From Astrothelium macrocarpum (lineage: Eukaryota; Ascomycota; Dothideomycetes; Trypetheliales; Trypetheliaceae), in NCBI GenBank assembly GCA_021030915.1, contig JAGEMR010000026.1:1-64000 (forward strand): DNA of 64,000 nt. Direction: 5' to 3'. The notes below the pieces were generated by a model, which worked only from the letters and a program-made list of their open reading frames with translations, was not told where the DNA came from and made no database searches. The position numbers were made by a program, and so were the translations under genes. Of this stretch, positions 22,479 through 34,600 are shown piece by piece; within the stretch, counting starts at the first letter, position 1; the number at the start of each line of letters is the position of its first letter.

Positions 22479-25136
22479 CTACAACTTCACCTCCTTCTCC
22501 TTCTTCCCCCTCCTTAGTCTCGCCTTACTCACCGCCCTCCGCAATCCGCTCCCCGTCCTCCCACCCTCCTTAACCCCCCTCCCCATCTCCCCCTCACCCA
22601 ACCTGCGACTCACCTGCCTCTGAATCGCATCCCTCCTCGCACTCCTCCGCTCCTCCACACCCGCCTGACTCACACCACTAAACCCCTTCTTCCCCCTCGC
22701 CCTCCCCAACGCAGTCTCCAGCACGCGATTCGCATCGAGCAGCCCCCGCGGCAGACTCTGCACCAGCTGAAACACCTCCATGGGGTCGCGCAGGCGCTGC
22801 ATCTGCGGCTCCGCGAGCTTGAAGCAGGCAAGCGCCACGCGGAACAGCGTCTTGGAGCCCTCGTAGAACAGCACGTCCCACACGCGCAGCGTCGTCTCGA
22901 TGGGCAGCGTGCCGACGAAGACGCTCATGAACCACGACGTCGTGGCGAGGGAGACGGTGGGGAGGAGGCGTGGCGAGGACGCCGCGGTGGTGGTGGTGGT
23001 GGCGTCGGTGGTGTCGTTGACGCGTGTCCAGACGGCTGGGAGGTGTTCTTGGAGCAGCGACATGAGTACCGCGATGTCGACGTTGGCGCCTTCGAGCGCG
23101 GGGCCGTGCGTGCCGGGGAGGTGGACGGTGGTGAGGATGCAGAGGAGGTGGAAGGATTTTTCTTCGTCGCCGGAGAGGAGGAGGAGGAGTAGGGCGGCGA
23201 GGAAGTTGAGGGATTGGCAGTAGCCGATTGTCGGGCAGTGGATGGCGAAGGCCTGGAGGACTTGGCGGAGGGAGCGGATGAGCGGGGTTTCGATGTTGGC
23301 TGGAGGGGTGGTGTGGGATAGTACAGAGTCGTGAGCGGAAGATGCGGCACTTTTGGTCGTGTCTGTGGTGGATTGGATAGAAGGATCTTTGGTGGTGGGA
23401 TTTTCCGGATTGTAATTGGGTTTGAACCTGATGTTGTCGGGAAATGTGCGGAAGAGGTCACGTTCGATGAGTTCGCGGTCGTTTTCATTGAGATGTCCGG
23501 CTTCGACTTTTCTTACTAGGTCTGAATATAGTTCTGGATGTTTTCGTAATCTTTCAGGACCTCCAGCATACCAGAACCAGGCAGCGCCTCGCCATTCAGG
23601 GGGTATGCCTTTCCTTATGTATCGTTTTGTTTTGTCGCTTCGCGCAGGAAATCTTACAGGTATTTCTTTATCTACCTGACGGTTGACGAGCAAGCCTTCG
23701 CGACCCATGAACTCTACCCATTTCTTCTTGCGGCGCTCGAGATACAACGTATAAGACCGGTTCCAGTCGTTGTACGTAGACTCGTTGAAATATTGCGAAG
23801 ATTTTTTGAAACCATACCGATCTCGAGGGAGTGAATCAGCGTTCGCAAAGAGAGGAGCAGGACGAGGGATTTCCAGGGGTCCGCGAGCTTCATTGGATAC
23901 GATCTGAGTGGATGAGCGAAGAATTGGTCCAGGCGGTGGAGGAGAGAGATTGTTCGCAGTCGAGGGTCTCTGAGGAATGATGGGACTCTGTTCCAGTACA
24001 GTCAAGGACTTGCTCCGACGGTGGGCATGACCCGACATTGCAGGTTTCTTCTGAACATGCAATGCTGGTGGGGCCTCCAGTTTTCCAGGCACGATGTAGT
24101 CTTGTGCTTCCTCCTCTATTGCTTTCTCAATTTCCCTATCTGTTTCAAAGCCCTCAATGTACATGGCAATGGCATCTTCAACACTCATTTCTTCTCCATA
24201 TGCTGTTTGCGGTCGACTGCCAATGATCCTCGGCAGATCACTTTGTGCACTTTGTCCCGTCATGACACTGCTTCGGTCGGTTGTCGTCGTATCGTTTACG
24301 CTAGAGCCATTGGTGAGGTTGGAGTAGAAGCTTGGCCGTGCTTCTCCATGATAGTGGGCAGTGTGGAGGGGATGCCTTCTCGGAGGAGAAGGACGTCGTG
24401 ATTCGTGAGATGTATACGCTCGATTCGGTTTCGAGTAGGTGGGAGCAGAGAAATTTCGGTGTTCGTATCGGCTTGAGAGCTTGTCTGGTATTGATTTGGA
24501 TGCGCGCAGTGGACGAGGAGATGAGTCTGGAGGTGAAGGAGCTCTCAATGCATTTGATGATTCTTGACGACGTAGACCAGTGATTGCAGAGTCAAACGAC
24601 CAGTCTTCGGGTTCGTTGGTCATGTATGCCTCGGTGCTCACATAGGTTGGAAGTGGAGCATTAAAAGCAGGTGGTTCGGCAGTTTGCAACATATTTTCCT
24701 GCCGAAATGAAATTGGAACGTCAGAACCTGGCAACTCGGCGTACTCTGTCGGAGCATAATCAATTCCTGGTGGTGCTATTGCTCTTTCATGGGTCTTGTT
24801 CGCTTGCATGCGCTCAATGGAAGGTTTGTGGCGAGGCGTCCGGACGAAGGGTGGTTTAGAGAAGGCGCTGTTAGTCGAATCAAGGTCCGGACGGAAAAAT
24901 TTAGCCCGTTCAAAAGTCGAAGCTGGCGAATGTGATCTCAGTCGACGATGGTGAGTAGTGGTGCCCTCAAGCTGGTGCACGATGTGCGTCGGAGAGCCAT
25001 AACTAGAATGGTTCTTGGTTGGAGAGAGCGGCACTGGGATGAGATCGGGGGGGACGTGGGGTGCGAGAGGAACCAGTGGCAGTGGCTTGTCGTACCTGGG
25101 CGACAATATCGCTGCCGCCATCATCTTCGAGCTCAT
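22479..25136 (-). CDS. TBC-domain Rab GTPase-activating protein
   Basis: Single exon, 885 residues. The N-terminal 430 residues are Ser/Pro-rich and disordered. Residues about 455-500 hold a helical lead-in (NDWNRSYTLYLERRKKKWVE). The TBC domain runs from about 520 (IRKGIPPEWRGAAWFW) to about 800. Both catalytic fingers of the dual-finger mechanism are present: R563 in IERDLFRTFP (I-x-x-D-x-x-R) and Q641 in GYCQSLN (Y-x-Q), so GAP activity is expected. A low-complexity loop of Asp/Thr (TTDATTTTTAAS) interrupts the domain late, and the tail is very basic (RRGKKEKEVKL). The layout resembles fungal Gyp-type GAPs; the Rab target cannot be named from sequence. Confidence 0.9.
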   Translation of the reverse strand: MSSKMMAAAILSPRYDKPLPLVPLAPHVPPDLIPVPLSPTKNHSSYGSPTHIVHQLEGTTTHHRRLRSHSPASTFERAKFFRPDLDSTNSAFSKPPFVRTPRHKPSIERMQANKTHERAIAPPGIDYAPTEYAELPGSDVPISFRQENMLQTAEPPAFNAPLPTYVSTEAYMTNEPEDWSFDSAITGLRRQESSNALRAPSPPDSSPRPLRASKSIPDKLSSRYEHRNFSAPTYSKPNRAYTSHESRRPSPPRRHPLHTAHYHGEARPSFYSNLTNGSSVNDTTTTDRSSVMTGQSAQSDLPRIIGSRPQTAYGEEMSVEDAIAMYIEGFETDREIEKAIEEEAQDYIVPGKLEAPPALHVQKKPAMSGHAHRRSKSLTVLEQSPIIPQRPSTANNLSPPPPGPILRSSTQIVSNEARGPLEIPRPAPLFANADSLPRDRYGFKKSSQYFNESTYNDWNRSYTLYLERRKKKWVEFMGREGLLVNRQVDKEIPVRFPARSDKTKRYIRKGIPPEWRGAAWFWYAGGPERLRKHPELYSDLVRKVEAGHLNENDRELIERDLFRTFPDNIRFKPNYNPENPTTKDPSIQSTTDTTKSAASSAHDSVLSHTTPPANIETPLIRSLRQVLQAFAIHCPTIGYCQSLNFLAALLLLLLSGDEEKSFHLLCILTTVHLPGTHGPALEGANVDIAVLMSLLQEHLPAVWTRVNDTTDATTTTTAASSPRLLPTVSLATTSWFMSVFVGTLPIETTLRVWDVLFYEGSKTLFRVALACFKLAEPQMQRLRDPMEVFQLVQSLPRGLLDANRVLETALGRARGKKGFSGVSQAGVEERRSARRDAIQRQVSRRLGEGEMGRGVKEGGRTGSGLRRAVSKARLRRGKKEKEVKL

Positions 25137-26492
25137 TGCATTTTGGCTGAAGCGTACGTGCCGTCGTTCAGTTTTTAAGACATCTAATCTACAATGGGCT
25201 GTCCATCGGTTATATCTACGCGCAGTAAGACGTGATTTCTTCTGCTATCTGGTGAGCAGGACACCTCCTCTTGCAGCTTCTGAGACAGCAATTGCCGCGT
25301 CGATCATCTTGCCCACGGACCCGACGACACTCGTCAAGTCGCACTTCCTTCGCCGGATTACTGCGGAGGAACAGAACGTGTTGGTAGGAACGGTCAGGTG
25401 CGCTTGGCTGATATTTGACACATCCGCGAGTAATCGCGCCTCCGTCCTGTTCTCGCCACAACCTCCTCGCTTCTTTTTTGTTGGCCATGTTGCACCTGCA
25501 CCTTACTTGGGTCTGAAAGAAAGAAGATAGGTAAAATACGGACTTTTGGGACATCCGTGGTGTCTGTCCCTGCAGATTTTGGGGGAGGCTTGGGGCCAGG
25601 CCAGGGGCCATCACAACCAACGCAAACTAACCTGCTCCCTACCCCATGCTGCCATACTTTTTGCTGGTAGTGATGGAGCTGGGGTTTTGCCACATGCCGC
25701 CATCTCTTTCCTGCTTGTCAGCCCTGCTTTGATTGCTTGCAGAATGTCTTGCGTGGGCGGCGGAGAGTAATATGGGTGTGCAGATCATTAATGTCGCGTG
25801 TGCTGTACACCCTCATTCTCTCCACAAAATGGGAGGCCTACTGCTTACACCCGGGACGACGTGGCTCATCGGAAACCGGAGTACTGGCCGACGGTTTGAC
25901 CGATTTGCACCGTAAGTGAGTAGAATAAGGTATTTACCCTCTTCTACAATATGTGCAGACACATGTCCTGCGTTTGAAACCAAATGGAGAAAAGCACACG
26001 AGTAACCATCAAAACGTTGCTGGCTGTACGGAACACTCCGTAAAGTAACGCATGGCCAAGCTTACCAGATCGTGCATCGGAAACTACCCGGCATTTGCAT
26101 GACAAACTCGATTTGCTCCGATGTACCTGCATCAGAGCGTCGTCACCTTCATGCGGTCAAAGATCTTATCGAGGCAGTCAAGCTGTCTTCGTAATTCAAT
26201 TATCTACTTTACATACACTGAGAAAATGCCCCAAGCGGCTTCTGCTTCCCATCCAGTAAATCATCTATTTAAGGAGAGTCATGAAACCAAAAGGTATGGG
26301 CAACTCATCTTTCTCGACATGTAGTGGTATCTTGATATCAAGTCAGGCCATCCAACGCCATGCTGGCATGATGCCTGCTGTATCTGTTCTGTCCAGTACC
26401 CATCAAAGCGCATACAATGCATTAGATTCGAAACAAAAAAGCAAAGGTAAAGGAATTACAGTATTAGATATACACGCTGCTCGTCAATCTTT
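25137..26492. other. Gene-free stretch between the TBC and CFEM genes
   Basis: About 1.36 kb; promoter side of the TBC gene and 3' side of the CFEM gene. No coding region, RNA gene or named site recognised. Confidence 0.55.
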
Positions 26493-29310
26493 TTACATGA
26501 AGAGAGCAACAACGGCCGCAAGAGCGACGCTGAGGAAGAAGCCGTTGGCAGAGATTTGCACACCGGCACTTGCGTTGCCTGGAATGGGGACAGAAGAGCT
26601 GGGCTTGGGCGTGACTGAAGGGTAAGACCCAGTAGCACCAGCAACACCACTCGGGACGATGGTAAAGCTAGTTGGCACGGCCGAGCCAAGAGCACCAGTC
26701 GTAGCACCCGCCGAGGCAGCCGCAGGAGTACCAGCAGCGAGACCTGCAGAGACAGTGGTCGTGCCGGCGGCGCTGATGGTAGAGGTGGTGAACTGCACCT
26801 GAGGAAGTGTGAGGGTGGTGCTAATGGCCTGAGTAGTGGAGCTGCCAGGGATGGTGTTGCCAGCCGAGGCGCCATTGGTGTAAGTGCACGGTACGACGAC
26901 GCTTGTGGACACGGTGACCGTTGTCACGGGCTGGCTGGCAGCAGGAGCAGAAGTCGCGGGGACTGAAGCACCAGCGGAGGCCGGGACCGAGGCAGCTGGC
27001 ACGGATGCGGCGGCGGAGGAGCCGGGTGCGTAAGAGCTCGCGGGAGCTGACGCAGCGGGAGCTGATCCTGCAGGTGCAGAAGCAGAAGGAGCCGAACCCG
27101 TCGGAGCAGAGCCGGCTGGTGCCGATCCAGCCGGGGCAGAAGCAGCAGGGGCAGAGCCAGCTGGAGCAGAGCCAGCTGGGACAGAGGCACCGACGGAGGT
27201 GGCAGCAGAGACTGGAATAACCGAGACTGGGACGGATGTGGTCTTGATGACTGTTGAAGAAGCAGGGCAGTTGGTCACCTCAGGACCGCAGCTGGTAATG
27301 GTGATCTCCTTGGTTGAGTACACAGTAGAGGGCGTAGGAGCGACCTCAGGGCTGGATACTGGGACCGAAGCACCAACCGATGTAGGGGAAGAGACTGGGA
27401 CTGAGGCACCAGCAGAAGAGGGAACAGAAACTGGGACTGAGGCACCAACAGAAGAGGGAACAGAAACCGGGACCGAAGCACCAGCAGATGTGGGAACAGA
27501 CACTGGGACAACCGAGACTGGGACGGAAGTAGTCTTGACGACTGTGGAAGAGGCAGGGCAGTTGGTGACTTCAGGGCCGCAGCTAGTAACAGTAATCTCC
27601 TTGGTAGAGTAGACAGTCGAAGGTGTTGGGGCAACCTCAGGACTGGAAACAGGTACGGACACGGCAGCACTGGACGGGGTACCAACTGCAGATGTAGACG
27701 GCACAGGTGCACCACCAAGGCTAATAGTGGAAGGACAAGCAGTGATGATGGCCGGGGTCTTGGAGATGTACTGCGCGCAAATACCAGCAAAGTAGTTGAG
27801 GGCAGACTGGATCTCAGCTTGATCGGCACCGTAGGCAGTCACGCACTGAACAACTTGGGTGGTGTAGTTGGAGTCCTGGCAGAAGCAGTCGTTGTCGGTG
27901 TTGTCCTTGCATCCAGACATCCAAAGCCAGGTGTTCAAGCATTGGGGCAATACGCTTGGGCAAGGAGCTGAAGGAGCAGGTGCTGCGGGAATGCTCGAGG
28001 AAGATGCACCAGCAGAGGCAGGCACTGAATTGGCTGGTACTGAACCAGCGGGAACTGAAGCAGACGGGACAGAGCCAGATGGAGATCCAGCGGGCGCAGA
28101 GCCAGATGGAGATCCAGCAGGAGCGGAGCCAACAGGGACAGAGCCGGCTGGAGCAGAACCAGAGGGAGAAGAGCCCGTAGGAGCGGCTGTGCACCTGGTG
28201 CAGATGGTAGAGGTGGAAGTAGAGTAGATGGTTGAAATGCTAGGAGTGCTAAGGACAGTGGTCGATCCTGCTTGGGTGACGGTCTGTCCAACCGGGCAGG
28301 TGGTGAGCGTGGTGAGCACGATGACCGTGGTCTGGGTCTCAGGAATACTTGATGAACCAATCACAGGGGTCGTAGCTGGAGTGCTCACACCAACAGATGA
28401 AGGAGAGGTCTGTAGTGTCATGCCAGGTGTAGTTGCAGGGGTGTTGGGAATGGAAGCAACAGGACTTGTTGAGTTGACGCCCTGAACGCTGGATGGAGTA
28501 GGAAGACTGTAAGATGATGGAATAGAAATAGATGGGCTTGGCAGACTGGAGCTTCCATAACTGCTTGGAACAGGTGCTGAACTGCTCTGAGGGATGGTTC
28601 CAGGGGTGGTTATAGCAGGAACAGAGCTGCTCGAATAGCTGAATGCGGACGATGTGTACTTGGGAGGAACAGTACTAGAAGCCGTGCTGCAGTCAAACGT
28701 AATACTGTGGATGCTCAATGAGCAGCTTTGGGAAGTAGCTGTGGAAGGGAGAACAAAAGAGACTGATTTGGCACCACCGCATTGAGAGTTCTCGATGGAA
28801 GAACCCCCTGACGCGCAATGAGCAGTCTGTTTGCAAATCGAGCTGTCTGGCATGTAGTAGTGACATTCAACATCGGTATCGTGGTCAGAAGAGATTTGCA
28901 AGCCACTGATGGACATGCCTTCCTGGTCCTCTCCACAAGAAATGGACGGACCGCTGCTAGAAGAGCCAGACTTGCCAATGGAACCAGCAATGCACTTGGA
29001 TTGGAAGCCGTTCCTCTTTGAAATATCACGTTTGCTTGAGCCATCTTGACATTGGAAACCACTGAAACCAAGACCACCATAAGTGCTGAATGGACCAGGC
29101 TGAAGGCCACTCCAGTCAAAGCCAGAGGATTGAGCGGAATTGCAGTGGTTGTTGGTGTTTGATGGGCAGTTGAAGGACGGAGCATCTGTCCAACCCTGGT
29201 TTGGAGTTAGCAGGTTGAAGAATAGTATGAGACAAGATACTGCGTACCAAAGCCATAGCCTGGCGAGCAGCTAGGCCGAAGCTCAACGCAGCAGACGTTG
29301 CCAATTTCAT
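26493..29310 (-). CDS. CFEM-domain GPI-anchored cell-wall protein
   Basis: Two exons, 29310-29248 and 29195-26493 (52-base intron GTACGC...CCAG, phase 0); 921 residues. Exon 1 encodes little more than the signal peptide (MKLATSAALSFGLAARQAMA). Residues 22-190 form a Cys-rich domain (WSGLQPGPFSTYGGLGFSGF). After a Ser/Thr/Pro linker, residues about 432-510 form a CFEM domain with eight cysteines, including the D-x-C-x-C-like core DNDCFCQ and the spacing C-x5-C at its start. The rest is mucin-like Ser/Ala/Pro/Val-rich sequence with a duplicated module (see repeat), ending in GNASAGVQISANG plus a hydrophobic tail (FFLSVALAAVVALFM), a textbook GPI signal. CFEM proteins take part in haem/iron capture, wall stability or host interaction; which applies here is not decidable. 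The conserved Asp before C-x-C is compatible with haem binding. Confidence 0.92.
27220..27646 (-). repeat. Duplicated coding module, 291-base (97-residue) period, in the CFEM protein
   Basis: Two near-identical units at 27220-27355 and 27511-27646. Both encode STVYSTKEIT(V/I)TSCGPEVTNC followed by PASSTV(V/I)KTTSVPVSV. The spacer is itself made of short VPVSVPSS(V/A)GAS units. Differences are mostly third-codon changes, suggesting a moderately old in-frame duplication. Expansion-prone repeats of this kind change wall-protein length between strains. Confidence 0.85.
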
Positions 29311-31662
29311 TTTGAACAAAGTAATGATAATTCAGAATTAAGTATAGTAATATGAAAAACGATTGTGGTGGAGATGATCTCCAAGTGTTGAGAGCAAAGG
29401 AACGAGTGACTCTGACTCTCGAAATGACTAGATCGGTAGCGGTTGAAAAGGAGAAAGAAAGGATGAAGAGAAGGAGAGGCCTCAAAGGTGACCGGATGAT
29501 GAGGAAGATATACCAACCCAGCGATGGTTTGTCTAGCCTACTTACTGTATGGAGTACCGGTTGCGCTTACGCGCTGAAACAATGGATCCAGACCCTATGC
29601 CCAGGGCGTCCATACCACGAATAGTCATGGCAACTTGTTCTAGCGCTCCAGGCACCGGCAGTGGGTGAGGTGTTTTGTGCATACATCCTCTTTTGGGAGG
29701 GCGGAGGTGGAGAGTTGTGGGTTAGCCGAAGTGCCAACGGCCAGGTTTAGGCCCCTGAGTAAAAATTTGGTGGTCTCTATTGGGTCATGGATGGACTGAA
29801 GCCGCCTTTCTGCCGGATGAGGCTTGTCATTGCTGCAGTGTACCTTGCATTAGCGCCGTGCCATGGCTGCCCTCCCCTTGTTTCATCGTTTTACTCGGCC
29901 CAAAAGGTTCCTCTCTGTTGATGCGCGCTAGGATCTCAGTTGCGTGCCTTTCCAATTACACGCCGGCTCGGAAGCGATGACCAATTCTCTTTGTTCGCGC
30001 CGACTTCCGTCCCCTGAACGACTTGGTTGGCCACTGCTAAAAGGCAGCTCGGGAAAACATGAATTGCCCTTACTCGGCGTTTCGCGATGCCTTTCTCGGC
30101 CTCTGCGAGCCAGTCATAGTCCATTGGTCTACCGTTTCAGCATGCTGAAAGTGTTATTGCAAGGGTTCACACAAGCCGCCTACCAAGCGTCTATTATGCA
30201 AGTAACAGCACAGCTTCTTACAACATTACAAAGTCAGCAAATCTTGACGGATCCATAATTCGGTCATGACATAACCTTCTCCTGTCATGTCTTCCTGTGG
30301 AAGGCTGACAAGGACAGATAATGATCCCTCGGCATCATGAGTAAACGAACATGCTGGAACAGGCCCCTAAGTGGCCAGGGGTTTTCCCATGCAACGACGC
30401 CCTTGTTCTGTTCCCATGGTGTAAGGCTGGATACGGCAACACAGCCTCCTCGAACCCATGGTTCTCCTCGAGATCCGCTCTGGGGTTCGTTGTAGTCAAC
30501 TGCCTTTCTGGTATATAGATAGAACATGACTCGCCATAGTTAGATCTATCGTTTCAATAAATGTTCCTAGTGGAACTGCACTCCATCACAGTAACGTGAA
30601 AAGATTTAGGTCAACTCGCATTGGCTTCGAGCTACCGACAAAATCTACATGCTAACTTCAAGACTAAGACCGTACTGAAAAGTCAGCGGACAATTCTTGC
30701 CGTTGCCAAGACGTCGACGAATGAAGTCTGGTTGGTGTCGCAGACACTGGCTAATCGGATTGCAGCTTTCATCGTGTTCGGGCGGGCTTTGCCAGTTTAT
30801 GCCGATAGCAAGTGGTAATGCTCGCGTTGAGCTTGCTTCCGTGTTGCCATCGATCAGAAACATCTCCTACGCTCCTTGAGGAACCAGCCCTACGTGCATG
30901 TACGTAGAAAAATCCCGCAGGGCTATGGTTAGGTGCTGTTGGATAGATTTCGATCGTGTGCGGGGCCCAAGACCAACAGGTACAACAGAAATGCAGAAGG
31001 GAAAGCGTCCCATGACATATGAGGAAGGCTTGTGGTGGGTCTTGATGTGCCGCTGACTGCAGTGTATGCACTAAATTCAGAGATTTGCCGTGAATCGGAT
31101 TAGATACTATGTGAATTGGGGTGGGTGGATTGCGAGAGCCAAGTCTTCCTCTTAGACATGTTAATCGTTATGCTCTCTCGTCTATCCGCCGTTGGTAAAT
31201 TTACGTGGACAAAGCCTACAGGTGGTTCAGATAGCTAGAATTTTCCAATCAGAGCGCAGCGGCGACATTGATTCAGCCATAGAGTACAGCATCTTCCATC
31301 GTAGGCACCTACGATTCACGCAACCCTTTCTCTTCGGCCCTGCTGTGTAGCTCTAGTTTCGCGCCGGTTAAAGATACTGGCTTCTGATACTCCTTCGCTC
31401 GATAAAAGTCAACTAATACTCTCTTTTGAGCCAGTGTGTGAGCGGCAGTGTCGATCCATGCCTGATAGGGACCTTGCCAGTGTTCTCACATATTCTTAGC
31501 CAGGCCACAAGGCTGACTTCATGGAGAGCAAATCTGCTTCAAAAGCAAAACACAAGGCTGATCAACAGACACATGTTCCAGATATGTCGAAAGCAATTAG
31601 CAACATCCTTCTGCTCATCACCGTGAGCTGCGAAAGATGACTTCTTGAACTCGACGAAGCAA
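29311..31662. other. Long gene-free region between the CFEM and NLR genes
   Basis: About 2.35 kb between divergent genes. Only short shadow frames; I see no coding exon, tRNA or repeat. It contains both promoters and probably a long 5' leader for the NLR gene. Confidence 0.5.
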
Positions 31663-34600
31663 ATGGCAGAACCAACCATAGCCTTCAATAACGACGCAAA
31701 TGTACAGAATCAAGCCGCTACTCAAAACTTTCATGGTGATGCGCGGTTTGATTTTGGCGCTCGGTACATTGACAACACGTCCATTGGTGGTCTACTTCAC
31801 TGACAGTCTGAAGGTATGCAATTGAAATCGGCACAAATAACCAACCGTTCGCAACATCCCAGAAGGATCAGAATCAAGCAAATAACATCCAAGCTGGAAG
31901 AGATGTATTTGCGCTATTTGGGTGGGAACGAGCACAGTCTCGAAAGCTACTGTATTGACAAGCGGCATGCAGGCAGACCAGCGATGCAGCTCAACAACAT
32001 ATCCTCAGTCAAGGTGGGTGGCCTTCCATCCCATGTACGCCATAGTTACGCAAGAAAATAATCTACAATGAAAAGAATCCTCCAGGAAGGGCCGAAAGCA
32101 GGCCAGTGACGAAGGTACAGAAAACTCAAGAAGCTTTCGAAATCATGTACTTGTCTGAATTGAGGTAACAGAGGTCTTGGCTTCGCTCGCATTTCCTCGG
32201 ATGTTTGACCGCCGCCGTAATATCGAAACACGTCACCCGGAAACGTGCAAATGGCTTCTACAGCATGAACACTACCAAAAATGGCACGCCGACGACTCGG
32301 GTATCCTTTGGATTGAAGGTAAACCTGGGTCCGGAAAGTCAACGTTGATGAAGTTCATCCGTGATGGAAATTCCGAGAGCCACAGCGGTCACAATAAGAT
32401 AGAGCTTGAGTGCTTCTTCAATGGCCAAGGGGAGGAAATGCAGAAGACCACAATTGGCATGCTGCGTTCACTGTTATTCCAGCTCTACAAACACGAATTC
32501 GGTGGCACAATACGCTCAAAGGTTAGACAGGTTTTTGAAGAAAAGCAAATCGGCTCCATGTCTCGTCAAGAGGCCTCATGGAAATTGGAAGAACTGAAAG
32601 AGCTATTTATTGCGGCTGTTCTTGGATCAGGCATCTCACACAAGCTGATTATATATATAGACGCGCTTGATGAGACGGGACAAGACTCTACACGAGAGAT
32701 CGGTGAATATCTTCAAGTTTTGAATCATCATATAAATAAGCAAAAAAGAAAAACGAAGATCTGCGTTTCATGTCGCCATTTTCCAGCGCCGGACTCAGTG
32801 GTAAACACGAGAATATGTGTGGAAAGTCACAATGGGACGGATATTAAGATGTTTGTTCACGACAAGCTACAGCCTGTGTTGGAGCGATTTCCGTTCCAGA
32901 CCGCATGGGTTGATCTTAAGGAAGATCTTGTGGAACGGGCACAAGGTGTTTTCCAATGGGCCCAGCTGATTGTCAACATGATAAGCCAGTGGATCGGGGA
33001 AGGCGAAAGCCCAACGACTGTTCGGATACGACTACAAGAAACTCCGACCAAACTTAAAGACGTCTACAAGCACATCATAACAGATGTCATCGTGCCCCGA
33101 AATTGGCCCAGGAGTTTCCTCTTGTTCCAGTGTATCTGCTTTGCAGCGCGGCCGCTGTCTGTAAAAGAGCTACGGCATGTACTTTCCTCTCCAAAACCAA
33201 CAACGCGGTTCGCTTCCGAACCTTATCAAGACGAAGAAAGCTTCGGTCAGGATGACCAAAGCATGTTACGGCTGATTAACACACTTTCTGGCGGCCTTGC
33301 TGAGATCAAAGATATCACAGACGAGGATGAGGTATTCGAAAACAGCGTTCAGCTAATCCACCAATCTGTGAGCGACTTTCTTGTGTCTGATGGCCTTATC
33401 CTGCTTTCAGCTTTGAAGAAGAGCCTTTCGCTTGCTAGTTGCAAAGGGCAAACTATACCTCTCAGCAGTGTTCGTCAGTGGCCTCGCAGGGTCTTTGCTT
33501 ATCTTTGGTCTCGGATCAATCTCTTTTTCAGCATCAAAGATACCTTTGTTGGGCGGGACTATTTCCTTAAGTTAAAGTTGATCCTTCTTGCTTTTCAGGA
33601 CCCTGTAATGGTTGCTAGAGCATGTCTAAAATTCTTGAGAAAGCATTTTGGACGTATACAAAGCTTAAAAGATACTACTGCGAATGGAAAGCTGCAATTA
33701 GTATTTGACAGTCAAAGAATCAGCCACGAAGGTCACGCGCTGCTGTTTAGAGCATGTCTGAATAGCTTGGATACGATAGAGAAAACGGATCTGGATGCCT
33801 ACATGGATGCGTGGGCAAGCGATAATTCGGACGATTACTCGCACGGATCGATACATGACAAGATGTCTCTTGGCGCTTACGCCACAGCTTACATATGGTT
33901 TCATGCAGAGAAATCAGAGGGCAGATATTTTGAAGAAGTCTATCTAGATCCAGACATATTCAGAAGGGTCTTTCCAAAGTCGCTAAGATTGCACGAGCTA
34001 TTTCACCCAGACGTTCCTCCCACCCATGGCGTTACTTTACTTCAAACGGCATCAGCTTGGAACCTAAAAGAGCTGATAAACCTCCTTCTTGATCACGGTG
34101 TGAATGTCAATGAAAGGGATGGCGAAGGTTATACGGTGTTATACTACGCCTCCACATACGGTTACGCAGATGTTGTCCAAATGTTACTGGACCGGGGTGC
34201 TGATTTACATGCTGAAAGCATCTCTGGAGACACAGCTCTAACCACCTGCATAAGGGAGGGCAATCTTGCAGTTGCCCGAGTGTTATTGAGAAGAGCCAAG
34301 GAAGTTACTAAGCCAACAATTGTCACCAGAAGTGTACTTGAAGTAGCCGCTGGGAATGGAAGCCTTGACTTGGTCGAATGTGTCATAGATGCCGGAGCGG
34401 ACCCAAAAGACAAGTTTCATGAAAATGCCCTTGCAGCTGCAGCTCGTCAAGGGCATGAGGAGATTGTGTCACTGCTAATCAGCAGAGGAGTCGATGTAAA
34501 TTCGGAGGGGCTTCATGTTACCACTGCTCTTCAGGATGCGGCTCGTCACGGACATGAGAAGGTTATGTCATTACTCATCAGCAAAGGGGTCAAAGTGAAT

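Noticed and set aside
27199..28485. Plus-strand frames rich in Glu-Thr-Gly-Thr repeats
   Set aside because: They are antisense to the Ser/Ala/Pro/Val repeats of the CFEM protein; no independent start or splice evidence.
31816..32061. 81-codon frame as an NLR exon
   Set aside because: It cannot be joined in phase to the NACHT exon without a stop; the KDQNQANN frame can, and resembles the N-terminal motif.
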